Positions 1-9,531 of a DNA stretch of 64,000 bases are shown here, piece after piece (within the stretch, counting starts at the first letter, position 1; each line of letters starts with the position of its first letter). The notes under the pieces were generated by a model. The model was not told the origin of the DNA and ran no database searches. It saw nothing but the letters and a program-made list of their open reading frames with translations. The stretch covers positions 3,269 to 67,268 of the forward strand of contig CAUZRQ010000019.1 of assembly GCA_963582065.1 (NCBI GenBank), given 5' to 3'. The translations under genes and the position numbers were made by a program. This DNA is from UBA8437 sp963582065. GTDB lineage: Bacteria > Planctomycetota > Planctomycetia > Planctomycetales > Planctomycetaceae.

Positions 1-2537
1 CGATCGCCGCCGACGGTCGGACACTTCGGGCCTCCTTCACCGTGGCGACACCGGGAGTCTCCGACTGGTGGCTGTCGCTGGTCGACCGCGACGGCTTGAC
101 CGCCGAGCGTCCTGAACGATTCGAACTTCGCGGACTGGCCGACCGGTTGCCCGAGATCGAAATCGTCGAGCCGTCGGGCAACATCCAGGCCACTCCCCGG
201 GCAACCGTCCAGCTTGAAGTGACCGCACGTGATGACCTCGGATTGACCGGTGTTCACCTGGTCATCCGTGAGATCAACGCTCCCGAGTCGACCGAGCGGC
301 GGGTGCGGCTGCACGAAGAGTATGCCGGTGACGGCCTGTTGCTGATCGATCATTCATGGCGGTTGGACCGGGACGAACTGGTGGCGGGCATGGAATTCGA
401 CTTTCATGTGGAGGCCGGTGACGCCTGCGATCTCGACACTCCTCGCGTGGCTCGCTCGACAACGCGAACACTGACCATCGTCACCCCCACGGCCAAACGC
501 GACCAGTTGGATGCCGGACAACGGGTGATCCTGAAATCCCTGGGCAGGATCCTGGCCCGTCAACGGACGGCCCGCACTCACATCACCCTCCTGGAAGTCC
601 AGTGGCGGGCGGTCGGCCGACTGCGGGCCGACGAACGCGAGATCCTGCTGGCGACCGAGATCCACCAGCAGCAATTCGCGGCCCAGCTGGCCGATGTCGA
701 AACCGGCCTGGCTCGTCGCGCCAGGCAGTTGATCGCCGAACGATTCGCCAATCGGATCGATGACCCCGCTGCCACCCGCGACCTCGACCGTATCGCCACC
801 GACCTTGAAGGCCTCGGCCAACGCGAGCTTCCAGAACTGGAATCCGCCCTCACCGATGCGAGACGACGACTCGACGACCCATCCACGATTGATCTTCAAC
901 ACCTCCTGCTGGAGATCGGCCAGTGGCAGGACCGGGTGATCTCGACACTCCAATCGCTCATCGAAGACCTTGCCCCCGCTCAGACCCACCGCGAACAACT
1001 GGGCGAGATTCGCGTCATCACCGAACGGCAGCAACAACTGCTCAACGACACCGCATCTCGCCCCGAAAAGACACTCGACATGCCGGCCGATCAGCTCACC
1101 CGGCAACAACAGGCCGATCTTCGCAGGATGGCCCGGCAGCAACTCGACCTCGCGGATCGACTCGACCGGCTCGGCCAACAGATTGCACCGGCTGGCTCTC
1201 CCGGTACACGCTCAAAGACGCTCTCGCCTGAACTCGCCGCCGCCCATGGGATCTTCCGCGAGGCCGGAATCGTGGCCGCGATGAGAGAGTCGGCTGGCGA
1301 AATCGAACGCAACCACCTGGGAGCGGCCCAGCAAGCCCAGCAGCTGATTCTCGAATACCTCGCTCGACTCGAACGGTCTCTGCAAGGCAATGTGACAACC
1401 GATGACCAGACGCGGCTGGTCAACCTCGACAGGCTGATCACCCGCATCGAACAGCTCGCAGCCGCGCAGTCGACGCTGCGGGCCGAGACCCGGAGTGCCA
1501 TCGACCAATCGGTGTCCGATTCGGTGCGGCAGCGGTTGGAGAACCGCCAGGAGATTCTCTGGCGAGACACCCTGCAGTCGGTCGACTCCATCCGGCGTCT
1601 CGAACTCGCCAAGGCACAGGCCATCGCCCGTCGAGCCGCCGACTCGATGAGACGTGCCGCCGATGTGATCCGACAGCCCGCAGCCATCAAGGCCCTCTCG
1701 GCCCAGGCCTCAGCCATCGAACAGCTCGAATCTCTGCAACGGTTGCTCGCCGAACAACGCAAGGAGACCAGCGCCACGCTGGCCGAGGAACGTACGCGGA
1801 GATCGTCGCAGGACCTCTCGAGGCTCTTCGGTCGCCAGGACCGTCTGGCCCGGCAGACCCACAGTCTTGACGCCGAACGCGAACGCCGAGGTCGCTGGAC
1901 ACGACCGCTACTGAAACAGCTCCGCGAACTGGCCGAGCGACAGCAGAAGATGATCGAAGACACGCAGGCGGTGCATCTGCCGGGTGTTGGAAAACAGGAT
2001 TCGAAGAAGTCACCGGAGACGATCACCGGCCAGATGCGGATTGCCGCGGACTCGCTCCGCCGCCGGCAAACCGGCACATCGGCCCAGCAGGCACAACAGC
2101 AGGCCCTGGTGCTGCTCGATCGATGGCTGGACCGGTTGCGAGCCGCGGCTCCCGGCGCTCCAAAGCCGAAGGGAAAACCGAAGTCGCCGAGTGACCCGAT
2201 TGTCCCACAGGCCAGTGGCCCGCCTGACCGAAATGCCAGGCCCGACAATTCTCCGATGGACGCATCCGAAGCGGTCACCGGCAATCCGGGATCCCGTCCG
2301 GCCGGGCGGGCCGGCCAGGCGGCCCGTGTCGGTGAAGTTGCCGGTGCGGTCCGATCGGAGGCTCTTCGGCGGGCCCCGTGGGGCGACCTGCCCCCGTCAC
2401 TGCGCCGCAGGTTGTCTCAATCCGGCCGGGAACGGACTCCTGATCGCTACAGCGAACTGGTCCGCCGGTACTACGAATCGCTGGCCGGCAGCCAACAACC
2501 ACGAGACGACCGTCGTCGAAGAGGATCTCGAAGGTGA
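1..2537 (+). CDS. Large Q-rich coiled-coil protein, C-terminal part (open at left edge)
   Basis: The frame is already open at base 1 (I-A-A-D-G-R upstream of the first possible GTG at 42), so the true start lies outside the window. The first ~110 residues look like an Ig-like beta domain (repeated short beta motifs, RDDLGLTGVHLVIRE). Then follow about 550 residues of Arg/Gln/Leu-rich helical sequence with heptad character, a Pro-rich low-complexity linker, and a C-terminal WGDLPPSLRRRL...YYESLAG segment. I recognise this tail from large planctomycete proteins of DUF4175-like type, often encoded near MoxR/VWA genes. No catalytic motif is seen. The stop overlaps the next start (GTGA), so the two genes are probably translationally coupled. 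The molecular role is unknown. Confidence 0.8.
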   Translation, partial: IAADGRTLRASFTVATPGVSDWWLSLVDRDGLTAERPERFELRGLADRLPEIEIVEPSGNIQATPRATVQLEVTARDDLGLTGVHLVIREINAPESTERRVRLHEEYAGDGLLLIDHSWRLDRDELVAGMEFDFHVEAGDACDLDTPRVARSTTRTLTIVTPTAKRDQLDAGQRVILKSLGRILARQRTARTHITLLEVQWRAVGRLRADEREILLATEIHQQQFAAQLADVETGLARRARQLIAERFANRIDDPAATRDLDRIATDLEGLGQRELPELESALTDARRRLDDPSTIDLQHLLLEIGQWQDRVISTLQSLIEDLAPAQTHREQLGEIRVITERQQQLLNDTASRPEKTLDMPADQLTRQQQADLRRMARQQLDLADRLDRLGQQIAPAGSPGTRSKTLSPELAAAHGIFREAGIVAAMRESAGEIERNHLGAAQQAQQLILEYLARLERSLQGNVTTDDQTRLVNLDRLITRIEQLAAAQSTLRAETRSAIDQSVSDSVRQRLENRQEILWRDTLQSVDSIRRLELAKAQAIARRAADSMRRAADVIRQPAAIKALSAQASAIEQLESLQRLLAEQRKETSATLAEERTRRSSQDLSRLFGRQDRLARQTHSLDAERERRGRWTRPLLKQLRELAERQQKMIEDTQAVHLPGVGKQDSKKSPETITGQMRIAADSLRRRQTGTSAQQAQQQALVLLDRWLDRLRAAAPGAPKPKGKPKSPSDPIVPQASGPPDRNARPDNSPMDASEAVTGNPGSRPAGRAGQAARVGEVAGAVRSEALRRAPWGDLPPSLRRRLSQSGRERTPDRYSELVRRYYESLAGSQQPRDDRRRRGSRR

Positions 2538-3379
2538 CGCCACTCGAAGAAAACGACGAGGCCGAGCAGGTCCGTCTGCAGAAGGTGCTGGCCCGCGCCG
2601 GACTGGGTTCGAGACGCGCCTGCGAGGCACTGATCCTGTCCGGCCGAGTCCGTGTCGATGGTCGTGCCGTCAGCCAACTCGGTACACGGGTCACCCCGGA
2701 ATCCCAGAGAATCGTCGTCGACGGAGAGACGATTCGGACCGAACGGTCGATGCACTTCCTGTTGAACAAGCCGACCGGCTACCTGTGCACCAACAGCGAT
2801 CCCCGCGGTCGCCCGCGGGTGATCGACCTGTTTCCCGCCAACGGCCCCAGGCTCTTCACCGTCGGACGGCTCGACGAAAACAGCCGCGGCCTGATCATGG
2901 TGACCAACGACGGCGAACTGGCTCACCAGTTGATCCACCCACGCTACCAGGTGCCGAGAATCTACCGGGTCCAGGTCGCCGGGATTCCGACCCGCGACAG
3001 TCTCCAGGCACTCCGCGACGGACTCCATTTCTCGGACGGCTTCTTCCAGGTGCATACCGCCAGAAAACTGAAGACCCGCGGCAAGAGCGCCTTCCTGGAA
3101 CTGGAACTGCGACAGGGACGCAACCGGGAGATCCGTCGTCTGATGGCCCGAATCGGGCACAAGGTGATGACTCTCGAGCGGATCGCCTTCGGGCCGCTTC
3201 GCCTGGGCCGATTGAAAGTCGGTGAACACCGGAGGTTGAGAGCGGACGAACTCGATTCACTGCGGAAGTTGATCGACGGAGTCCCTACGCCGCGAGGTAA
3301 TCGGAGGCAATCGCGGCGACGATCGAGTAAAGTGGTCGTCGGAAAACGCCGCGGCGGCGGCCGGAAACGCCGCCGCTGA
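2534..3379 (+). CDS. rluB: 23S/16S rRNA pseudouridine synthase, RsuA/RluB family
   Basis: This is a 281-residue protein with an N-terminal S4 RNA-binding domain (about residues 12-60, LQKVLARAGLGSRRACEALI) followed by the RsuA/RluB catalytic domain. The signature GRLDENSRGLIMVTNDG carries the catalytic aspartate, and RQGRNREIRRL is the second family motif. It would isomerise a uridine in ribosomal RNA, in the cytoplasm. The GTG start overlaps the stop of the coiled-coil gene by four bases. The last ~30 residues are an Arg/Lys/Gly-rich tail beyond the family core and probably an RNA-binding extension. The target (RluB 23S site or RsuA 16S site) cannot be settled from sequence alone; RluB is the better guess. 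Confidence 0.88.
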   Translation: MTPLEENDEAEQVRLQKVLARAGLGSRRACEALILSGRVRVDGRAVSQLGTRVTPESQRIVVDGETIRTERSMHFLLNKPTGYLCTNSDPRGRPRVIDLFPANGPRLFTVGRLDENSRGLIMVTNDGELAHQLIHPRYQVPRIYRVQVAGIPTRDSLQALRDGLHFSDGFFQVHTARKLKTRGKSAFLELELRQGRNREIRRLMARIGHKVMTLERIAFGPLRLGRLKVGEHRRLRADELDSLRKLIDGVPTPRGNRRQSRRRSSKVVVGKRRGGGRKRRR

Positions 3380-3436
3380 ACGGCCACTGTCTCCGGCAAC
3401 CAACAGCACCGGCCCACCGGAAAATGGCCCCCGCCC

Positions 3437-4318
3437 ATGGATGCGGCTGCCCAGTCACCCCTCCCCGGACTCGTCCCCACCGCCCGCCAGCAGACGGCCG
3501 GTGTGATCGAACAGGTCCGCATGGCCCGTGACACTTACCGCCTGCGGCTGGAGTGTCCCGAACTGGCGCGACAAATCGTCCCCGGCCAGTTCTTCATGGT
3601 CCGCGAGCGCGGCTGCAACGACCCGCTGCTGGGACGACCATTCGCCCTGTACGACGTCGTCAGCAATGACGATGGCGACCCGATCGGAGTCGACTTCGGC
3701 TACATCGTCGTCGGCAAACTGACCGGCCGGATGGTCGACTGGCAACCCGGCGACACCGTCGACATCTGGGGGCCGCTGGGAAACGGTTTTCCCGAGCCCG
3801 CCGCCGGACACCTCGTGATGGTTGCCGGGGGCATCGGCCAGACACCGTTCCTGGCCGTCGCCCGCGAGTCGCTGGGTCAACGACAGTACGGTGATCCGCC
3901 ACGTGAAACCACAACACGCCCCGAGACACTCACGCTCTGCTATGGGGCCCGATCGGAGGAGTATCTGGCGGGACTCGACGATTTCACGACCGACGGCCTG
4001 CAGGTCCGGGTCTCGACCGACGATGGCAGCCACGGGCACCACGGGCTGGTGACCGATCTGCTGAAAGACCTTTGCCGGGAGAGCCCCGAGCCGACGGCCG
4101 TCTACACCTGCGGTCCCGAGCCCATGATGGAAGCCGTCGCCGAGATCGCCGCCGAGCACAACACACCCTGCTGGGCCTCGCTGGAAACCCCCATGGCCTG
4201 CGGCTTCGGCATCTGCTTCAGCTGCGTCACGCGGGTCCGGCTCGATGACGGACAATGGGACTACCGCCGAACCTGTGTTGAGGGGCCGGTCTTCCGGGCC
4301 GAGCAACTGCAATGGTAA
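3437..4318 (+). CDS. pyrK: Dihydroorotate dehydrogenase electron-transfer subunit-like protein (PyrK)
   Basis: This 293-residue flavoprotein has the ferredoxin-reductase fold: an FAD-binding beta barrel (GQFFMVRERG, LLGRPFALYD), an NAD-binding half (MVAGGIGQTPFLAVARE, YTCGPEPMMEAV), and a C-terminal [2Fe-2S] site with cysteines arranged as C-x4-C-x2-C plus a distal Cys (ACGFGICFSC...RTC). In the known family this subunit passes electrons between NAD(H) and the PyrD catalytic subunit in pyrimidine synthesis. No pyrD gene is adjacent, so a related NAD-dependent reductase role is possible. The ATG at 3437 follows a 57-base gap. The stop overlaps the next gene by 7 bases. Confidence 0.82.
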   Translation: MDAAAQSPLPGLVPTARQQTAGVIEQVRMARDTYRLRLECPELARQIVPGQFFMVRERGCNDPLLGRPFALYDVVSNDDGDPIGVDFGYIVVGKLTGRMVDWQPGDTVDIWGPLGNGFPEPAAGHLVMVAGGIGQTPFLAVARESLGQRQYGDPPRETTTRPETLTLCYGARSEEYLAGLDDFTTDGLQVRVSTDDGSHGHHGLVTDLLKDLCRESPEPTAVYTCGPEPMMEAVAEIAAEHNTPCWASLETPMACGFGICFSCVTRVRLDDGQWDYRRTCVEGPVFRAEQLQW

Positions 4319-7300
4319 ACCGACCACGCCCGCCCCTGCTGTCCTGGACCGTCGCGGTCGCGATCCTCGCCACCGTGCCCGGGTCGCCGGCCGAAGAACC
4401 CGTCCGGGTCGCGGCACCGAAGAAGTCTCTCGAGGACGAACTGCCGAGGATCCCGCCGGTGGAGCCCGACAAGGCTCTGGCCACCTTCACCGTTCAACAT
4501 GGATTCCGCCTGCAGTTGGTCGCCAGCGAACCCCTGGTGGCCGATCCGGTTGGTGCCTGCTTCGACGCCGACGGCCGGCTGTACGTCGCCCAGATGCACG
4601 GCTACCCGTTCTCGCAGGAACCGACCCGACTGAACCCCAAGGGCGGCGGCAAACCCGATGCGGGCATCGTGCGGTTGCTCGAGGACACCGACGGAGACGG
4701 ACGCTTTGACCGCAGCGTGAAGTTCGCCGACAAGATCCGCTGGCCCACCTCTGTCTGCTGCTACGACGGTGGCGTGTTCGTGCTCGCCCCCCCCAAACTG
4801 CACTACTTCAAGGACACCACCGGCGACGGTGTCGCCGACGTCCGACGCGTCGTCCTCACCGGATTCGGTCGCGACAACGTGCAGAGTGTCGCCAACAACC
4901 TCAAGTGGGGACTCGACAACCGCATCACCCTGGCCGCCGGTCGCAACGGCGGCAAGCTGACTCACAAGGGCCGGACCATTCTCACCCTCGGTGGCAAGGA
5001 CATCAGTTTCGATCCCCGCACAATGGACGTCCTTGCCCTGACCGGAGGTGTTCAGTTCGGCAACAGCTTCGACGCCTGGGGCAACCGGTTCGTCTGCAGC
5101 AACAGCAACCACATCCAGCACGTCGTGCTGCCGCGACGCTACCTGTCCCGTCGTCCCGGTCTCAGCCCGCCGTCAGCAATCCGTTCGATCGCCGCCGGGG
5201 GCGCCGCCGCTCCGGTCTTCCGCAAAAGCGGTGCCGAACCATGGCGGATCGTCCGCACCCGCCGACGTGTCTCGGATCCCAAGACCAAGGCCCGGCTCTC
5301 ACGAACCGAACAATTCGCCATCGGGTTCTTCACTTCCGCGACCAGTGTCACCATCTACACCGGCAACGCCTACCCCGGACCGTTCCGTGGCAACGCGTTC
5401 ATCGGAGACGTTGGCGGCAACCTGGTGCACCGCAAGACCATGACCCCCGCGGGCCCGACGTTCGTTGCCCGGCGAGCCGACCAGAAGGTCGAGTTCATCG
5501 CATCGACCGACAACTGGTTCCGCCCGGTCAACTTCGTCAACGGCCCCGACGGTGCCCTCTACATTCTCGACATGTACCGCGAGACGATCGAGCACCCGTA
5601 TTCGGTCCCCGAGGACATCAAGAAGTTCCTGCGGTTGGAAAGCGGAGACGACCGTGGACGGATCTACCGCCTGGTGCCCCCGAAATGGAAACGACCCGAA
5701 CCGGTGAAACTCTCCGCGGCTGGCCCTGGTGACCTCGTCAGAGCTCTCGAGTCCGACAACGGCTGGACGCGTCAAACGGCACATCGGCTGTTGTGGGAGC
5801 GTGGCGATCGCCCAACGGTTCCGCTCCTGGTCGAGACCGTCAGACGCTCCGAACAGCCCCTGGCCCGGGCCCACGCCCTTTGGATTCTCCACGGCCTGAA
5901 GGCCCTCGAGGATAGCGTCCTGGTTGCGGCGCTCGCTGACCCGTCGCCGCGTGTCCGCGAACAGGCAACCGTGCTGGCTGAAGACCGGCTTGATCGCAGC
6001 GGTTTCCAGCCAGCCCTGGCACGCCTGGCCGGCGACCCCGATCCGCGCGTGCGTTACCAGGTGGCCTTCAGTCTCGGGACACTCGATGCCGCCGGCCGCG
6101 AACTGCCATTGTTCCGTCTGGCCAAACGAGCTCCCTCAGATGACCACCTGAGATTTGCGGTGATGAGTTCGAGCCTCGGCCTCGAAAACGCGCTGCTGCG
6201 GGCATTGCTGCAAGACAGGGCATTTCTGGCTGCGAAAGGCTCTTCGGCATGGCTGACCGACTTCGCCCGACTGGCCGGTGCCAACCCGAAACCAACCGAA
6301 GCCGTCTCGATCCTGCGGTTGGTGCTGGGGGAACCGCAACCCTCCCGCCGGCGGGCCGAACTGCTGACCGCACTGGGGAACGGCCTGTCCCGCCGGGGAC
6401 AATCGGTCCTGGGCATCCTGGCCGACCGGGCAACTCCCGCCCCGATCCGTGCTGCAGCCGACCGGGTGTTTCGCCAGGCGGTCTCGAACGTCGCCCAGTC
6501 CTCCGCCTCCACGACCGAACGTGTCTCGGCGGCGCAACTGCTCGGTTTTGCCCCGTCCAGCGTGGCCGTCCCGGCCCTGGCCGGCCGACTGGGACCCGGC
6601 GATCCTCCGGCACTGCAACAGGCAGCGGTCGCCTCGCTGGCTCGTCACCCCGCCCCGAAGACCTGGTCGGCACTGCTGACCGACTGGAGGGGCCACAGTC
6701 CCCGACTGCGATCCGACATCGTCGACGTGCTTGTCCAACGTCCCGCCTCCGCCGGGCTGCTGCTGGATGCCGTCGCCGGTGGTCGCGTCCTGATCGCCGA
6801 CATTACGCTCGAGAAACGACAACTGCTGATCAACAACCGAAACTCCAGGCTGCGCGCCCGGGCCGCCAAGCTGCTTGCGGGCACCCCCACTCCCGACCGT
6901 GCCAAGGTGATCGCTCGCTACACCCCGGCCCTGGACAAAATCGGCGACGCCAAGGCCGGAGCAGCCGTCTTCAAGAAGCTCTGTGCAGCCTGTCACAAGG
7001 TCGGCACCGTGGGCCACAAGCTCGGCCCCGATCTCAACAGTGTCAGCAACAAGTCGCCTCGCGATCTGTTGATCAACATCCTCGACCCCAACCGCGAAGC
7101 CCAGCCCAACTTCATGACTTACACGCTGGTCACCGTCGAGGGCCGCGTGCTGACGGGGATCGTGGCGGCCGAAACCGCGAACACCGTCACGCTGACACGG
7201 GCCGAGGGCAAGCAGGACATCGTGCCGCGGTCGCGGATCGAAATGCTCGTCTCCAACGGCAAATCCCTGATGCCCGAGGGACTCGAGAAAGAACTCTCGC

Positions 7301-7359
7301 CCCGGGCCCTGCGGGACGTGGTGGCGTGGATCAAGGGTCTGAAACCAGCCAGCAAGTGA
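4312..7359 (+). CDS. Planctomycete membrane-bound dehydrogenase-type protein: propeller, HEAT repeats, cytochrome c
   Basis: This is a 1015-residue exported protein. Residues 1-28 form a Sec signal peptide (VAVAILATVPGSPAEE around the cleavage region). A beta-propeller of the PVC membrane-bound dehydrogenase type follows (LVASEPLVADPVGACFDADG, DTDGDGRFD, VNFVNGPDGALYILDMYRE). Residues ~470-840 are HEAT-like helical repeats. The C-terminal cytochrome c domain has one haem site, C891-A-A-C-H895, then the conserved tail with ILDPNREAQPNF and a final KGL. Such proteins are abundant in Planctomycetes and are thought to oxidise sugars or alcohols at the cell surface; the substrate is unknown. The DUF1080 gene downstream is a typical partner. 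Confidence 0.87.
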   Translation: MVNRPRPPLLSWTVAVAILATVPGSPAEEPVRVAAPKKSLEDELPRIPPVEPDKALATFTVQHGFRLQLVASEPLVADPVGACFDADGRLYVAQMHGYPFSQEPTRLNPKGGGKPDAGIVRLLEDTDGDGRFDRSVKFADKIRWPTSVCCYDGGVFVLAPPKLHYFKDTTGDGVADVRRVVLTGFGRDNVQSVANNLKWGLDNRITLAAGRNGGKLTHKGRTILTLGGKDISFDPRTMDVLALTGGVQFGNSFDAWGNRFVCSNSNHIQHVVLPRRYLSRRPGLSPPSAIRSIAAGGAAAPVFRKSGAEPWRIVRTRRRVSDPKTKARLSRTEQFAIGFFTSATSVTIYTGNAYPGPFRGNAFIGDVGGNLVHRKTMTPAGPTFVARRADQKVEFIASTDNWFRPVNFVNGPDGALYILDMYRETIEHPYSVPEDIKKFLRLESGDDRGRIYRLVPPKWKRPEPVKLSAAGPGDLVRALESDNGWTRQTAHRLLWERGDRPTVPLLVETVRRSEQPLARAHALWILHGLKALEDSVLVAALADPSPRVREQATVLAEDRLDRSGFQPALARLAGDPDPRVRYQVAFSLGTLDAAGRELPLFRLAKRAPSDDHLRFAVMSSSLGLENALLRALLQDRAFLAAKGSSAWLTDFARLAGANPKPTEAVSILRLVLGEPQPSRRRAELLTALGNGLSRRGQSVLGILADRATPAPIRAAADRVFRQAVSNVAQSSASTTERVSAAQLLGFAPSSVAVPALAGRLGPGDPPALQQAAVASLARHPAPKTWSALLTDWRGHSPRLRSDIVDVLVQRPASAGLLLDAVAGGRVLIADITLEKRQLLINNRNSRLRARAAKLLAGTPTPDRAKVIARYTPALDKIGDAKAGAAVFKKLCAACHKVGTVGHKLGPDLNSVSNKSPRDLLINILDPNREAQPNFMTYTLVTVEGRVLTGIVAAETANTVTLTRAEGKQDIVPRSRIEMLVSNGKSLMPEGLEKELSPRALRDVVAWIKGLKPASK

Positions 7360-7466
7360 CAAGCATTGCGACCGGTTGCCCACCCGGCGGACGACCGATA
7401 CAGTGTCGATTGTCCCGGTTGTCCGGGAGACCTTACTTGAGAATCGCACACCGGAGAGACACCGAT

Positions 7467-8084
7467 ATGTTGCCTCGCATCGCCTCGCTGCTGCTCGTTG
7501 CCACCGCCATGCTGCTGGCCTCCGTCGCCGGACAGGCCGAGGACAAGGACGGTTGGATCTCGCTGTTCAACGGCAAGGACCTCGACGGCTGGAAAATCGG
7601 CGACGCCAAGCAGGGCAAGTGGAAGATCGAGAACGGGAACATCGTGGCCAACGGCCCACGATCCCATCTGTACACGATCAAGGAATTCAAGAACTTCGAG
7701 TTCAAGGCCGAGGTGATGACCACGCCGGGCAGCAACTCGGGCATCTACTTCCACACCAAGTACCAGCCGGTCGGATTTCCCAGCACCGGCTACGAGAGCC
7801 AGGTCAACGTGACTCACGGCGACCCGGTCAAGACCGGCAGTCTCTGGGGCGTCGTCAAGCTCTACGAAACTCCGGTCAAGGACAACAAGTGGTGGGAGCA
7901 GCACATCATCGTCCGCGGCCAGAACATCGTGGTGAAGATCGACGGCAAGACGGTGCTCGACTACACCGAGCCGAAGGGCGTTCAGGGCGGCCGCAAGATC
8001 AGTTCCGGCAGTTTCGCCCTGCAGGCACACGACCCCAAGAGCGTCATCTATTACCGCAACCTGCGGGTCAAGCCGCTGAAATAG
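7467..8084 (+). CDS. DUF1080 (3-keto-disaccharide hydrolase family) secreted protein
   Basis: This is a 205-residue protein with an N-terminal signal peptide (LLLVATAMLLASVAGQAED) and one DUF1080 concanavalin-like domain. It begins GWISLFNGKDLDGWKIGD and includes NSGIYFHTKYQ and the C-terminal YYRNLRVKPL. The ATG at 7467 is chosen because GGAGAG lies 8 bases upstream and the signal peptide starts there; the frame is open far upstream only as a shadow of the previous gene. Family members have been linked to hydrolysis of 3-keto-glycosides or to glycan binding. Its place behind a periplasmic dehydrogenase suggests sugar oxidation followed by cleavage, which is inference. Confidence 0.9.
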   Translation: MLPRIASLLLVATAMLLASVAGQAEDKDGWISLFNGKDLDGWKIGDAKQGKWKIENGNIVANGPRSHLYTIKEFKNFEFKAEVMTTPGSNSGIYFHTKYQPVGFPSTGYESQVNVTHGDPVKTGSLWGVVKLYETPVKDNKWWEQHIIVRGQNIVVKIDGKTVLDYTEPKGVQGGRKISSGSFALQAHDPKSVIYYRNLRVKPLK

Positions 8085-8115
8085 CCGGCCCCGGAACGAC
8101 ACGGCGTCCGGGCCG

Positions 8116-9513
8116 TCACCCGGACGCCGGTCCGAACTGCAGTTCCAGCAGCAGATCCTTGACCTCGGTCATCTCGACCCGGTCTCTCGCAATCGCCGTC
8201 GACGAGCCGATCAGCACCGGCCCCTCGTCGGCCTCGCGGCCCGGCGTCGGCAGCCGCCCGTGGCTGCCCTTGACGATCGACGCGTCGAGGCCGATCACGT
8301 CCATGTAGTACCGCATACCGAGTTTCTTCTTCAGCAAGCGGCCGGCCACACGGGCCGCCGGCCAGGACAACTCGGGATCGATGAACAACTCGACCGGGTC
8401 GTACCCCGGCTTGCGATGGATATCGACGGTGCGGGCGTAATCCGGCGCCAGGTTGTCATCCAGCCAGAAGTAGTAAGTGAACCAGGCCCCCGGGTCGGCG
8501 ATGGCGACCAGTTCTCCACTGCGACGGTGGTCGAGACCGACCTCGGACTGTGCCGCCCGGTCCAACACCCGCTCAACACCCTCGGTGGTCTCGAGCAGTT
8601 CCCGCACTCTCGGCAGGTCGTCGGGATCGTTGACGTAGACATGCGCCACCTGGTGGTCGGCGACGGCAAAGGCACGCGACCCGCCCGCGTCGAGCGACTC
8701 CCAGCCCAACGGTTCGTGACGGACCGACAACAGGCCCGCCTCGCGAAGCACGCGGTTCAGGGCCACCGGGCGGTCGACGGCGGTGATCCCGTATTCGGAC
8801 AGCACCACCACGTCGGCGCCCAGTTCTCCGGCAACGTCGATCACTCGCCCGGCCTCGGCATCGACCGCCTCCAGGTCCTCGGTGATCGCCGGATCGTCCG
8901 GTCCGAGCCGCTGCAGGTTGTAGTCCAGGTGCGGCAGGTAGGCGAGGGTCAGCGAGGGACGGTGCCAGTCGAGAATCCGGATCGTGGCGTCGGCGATCCA
9001 GCGGGTGCTGGCAATGCCGGCCGTCGGTCCCCAGAACTTCATCAGCGGAAACACGCCCAGTTCGGCCTGCAACCGGTCCTTCAGTTCGGGCGGCTGGCTG
9101 TAGCTGTCCATCACCTTGCGGCCGTCGGCCGGGTAGCTCGGCCGCGGCGTCACCGACCAGTCGACCGGGGCATACATGTTGTACCACCAGAACAGCTTGG
9201 CGGTGGTGTAACCGGCCTCGCGCCGTCCGGCGGCCTGGTAGATCCGCTCGCCTCCAACCAACCGGTTCGACTGCCGCCAGAAGTGGATCTCGGCCACGTC
9301 ACGCTCGTACCAGCCATTGGCCACCGCACCGTGGTCTCGTGGCAACAACCCGGTCAGCAGGGTGGACTGGGCCGAGCAGGTCACCGCCGGCAGCACGGTT
9401 CCCAGCGGGCAGGCGAATCCCCGCCCGGCCAACCGCGCCAGGTGCGGCGTGTGTTGACCGATCATCGCAGGCGTGAGCCCGACAATGTCGAGGACGACCA
9501 GCGGGCGAGTCAT
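8116..9513 (-). CDS. Alkaline-phosphatase-fold nucleotide pyrophosphatase/phosphodiesterase family (EboF-like)
   Basis: This 465-residue protein is of the type I phosphodiesterase/nucleotide pyrophosphatase family. The N-terminus carries the metal-binding Asp (VVLDIVGLTP) and the nucleophile region (VLPAVTCSAQSTLLTGLLP, Thr/Ser nucleophile). Further metal ligands fit YLPHLDYNLQR and VVVLSEYG. There is no signal peptide. It lies 18 bases downstream of a TatD-like hydrolase gene, and the two resemble the EboF and EboB members of the EBO metabolite cluster found in cyanobacteria and other phyla. The substrate is unknown. A general nucleotide pyrophosphatase is the plain alternative. Confidence 0.8.
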   Translation of the reverse strand: MTRPLVVLDIVGLTPAMIGQHTPHLARLAGRGFACPLGTVLPAVTCSAQSTLLTGLLPRDHGAVANGWYERDVAEIHFWRQSNRLVGGERIYQAAGRREAGYTTAKLFWWYNMYAPVDWSVTPRPSYPADGRKVMDSYSQPPELKDRLQAELGVFPLMKFWGPTAGIASTRWIADATIRILDWHRPSLTLAYLPHLDYNLQRLGPDDPAITEDLEAVDAEAGRVIDVAGELGADVVVLSEYGITAVDRPVALNRVLREAGLLSVRHEPLGWESLDAGGSRAFAVADHQVAHVYVNDPDDLPRVRELLETTEGVERVLDRAAQSEVGLDHRRSGELVAIADPGAWFTYYFWLDDNLAPDYARTVDIHRKPGYDPVELFIDPELSWPAARVAGRLLKKKLGMRYYMDVIGLDASIVKGSHGRLPTPGREADEGPVLIGSSTAIARDRVEMTEVKDLLLELQFGPASG

Positions 9514-9531
9514 CGGCGGGGGCTCGTCGGA

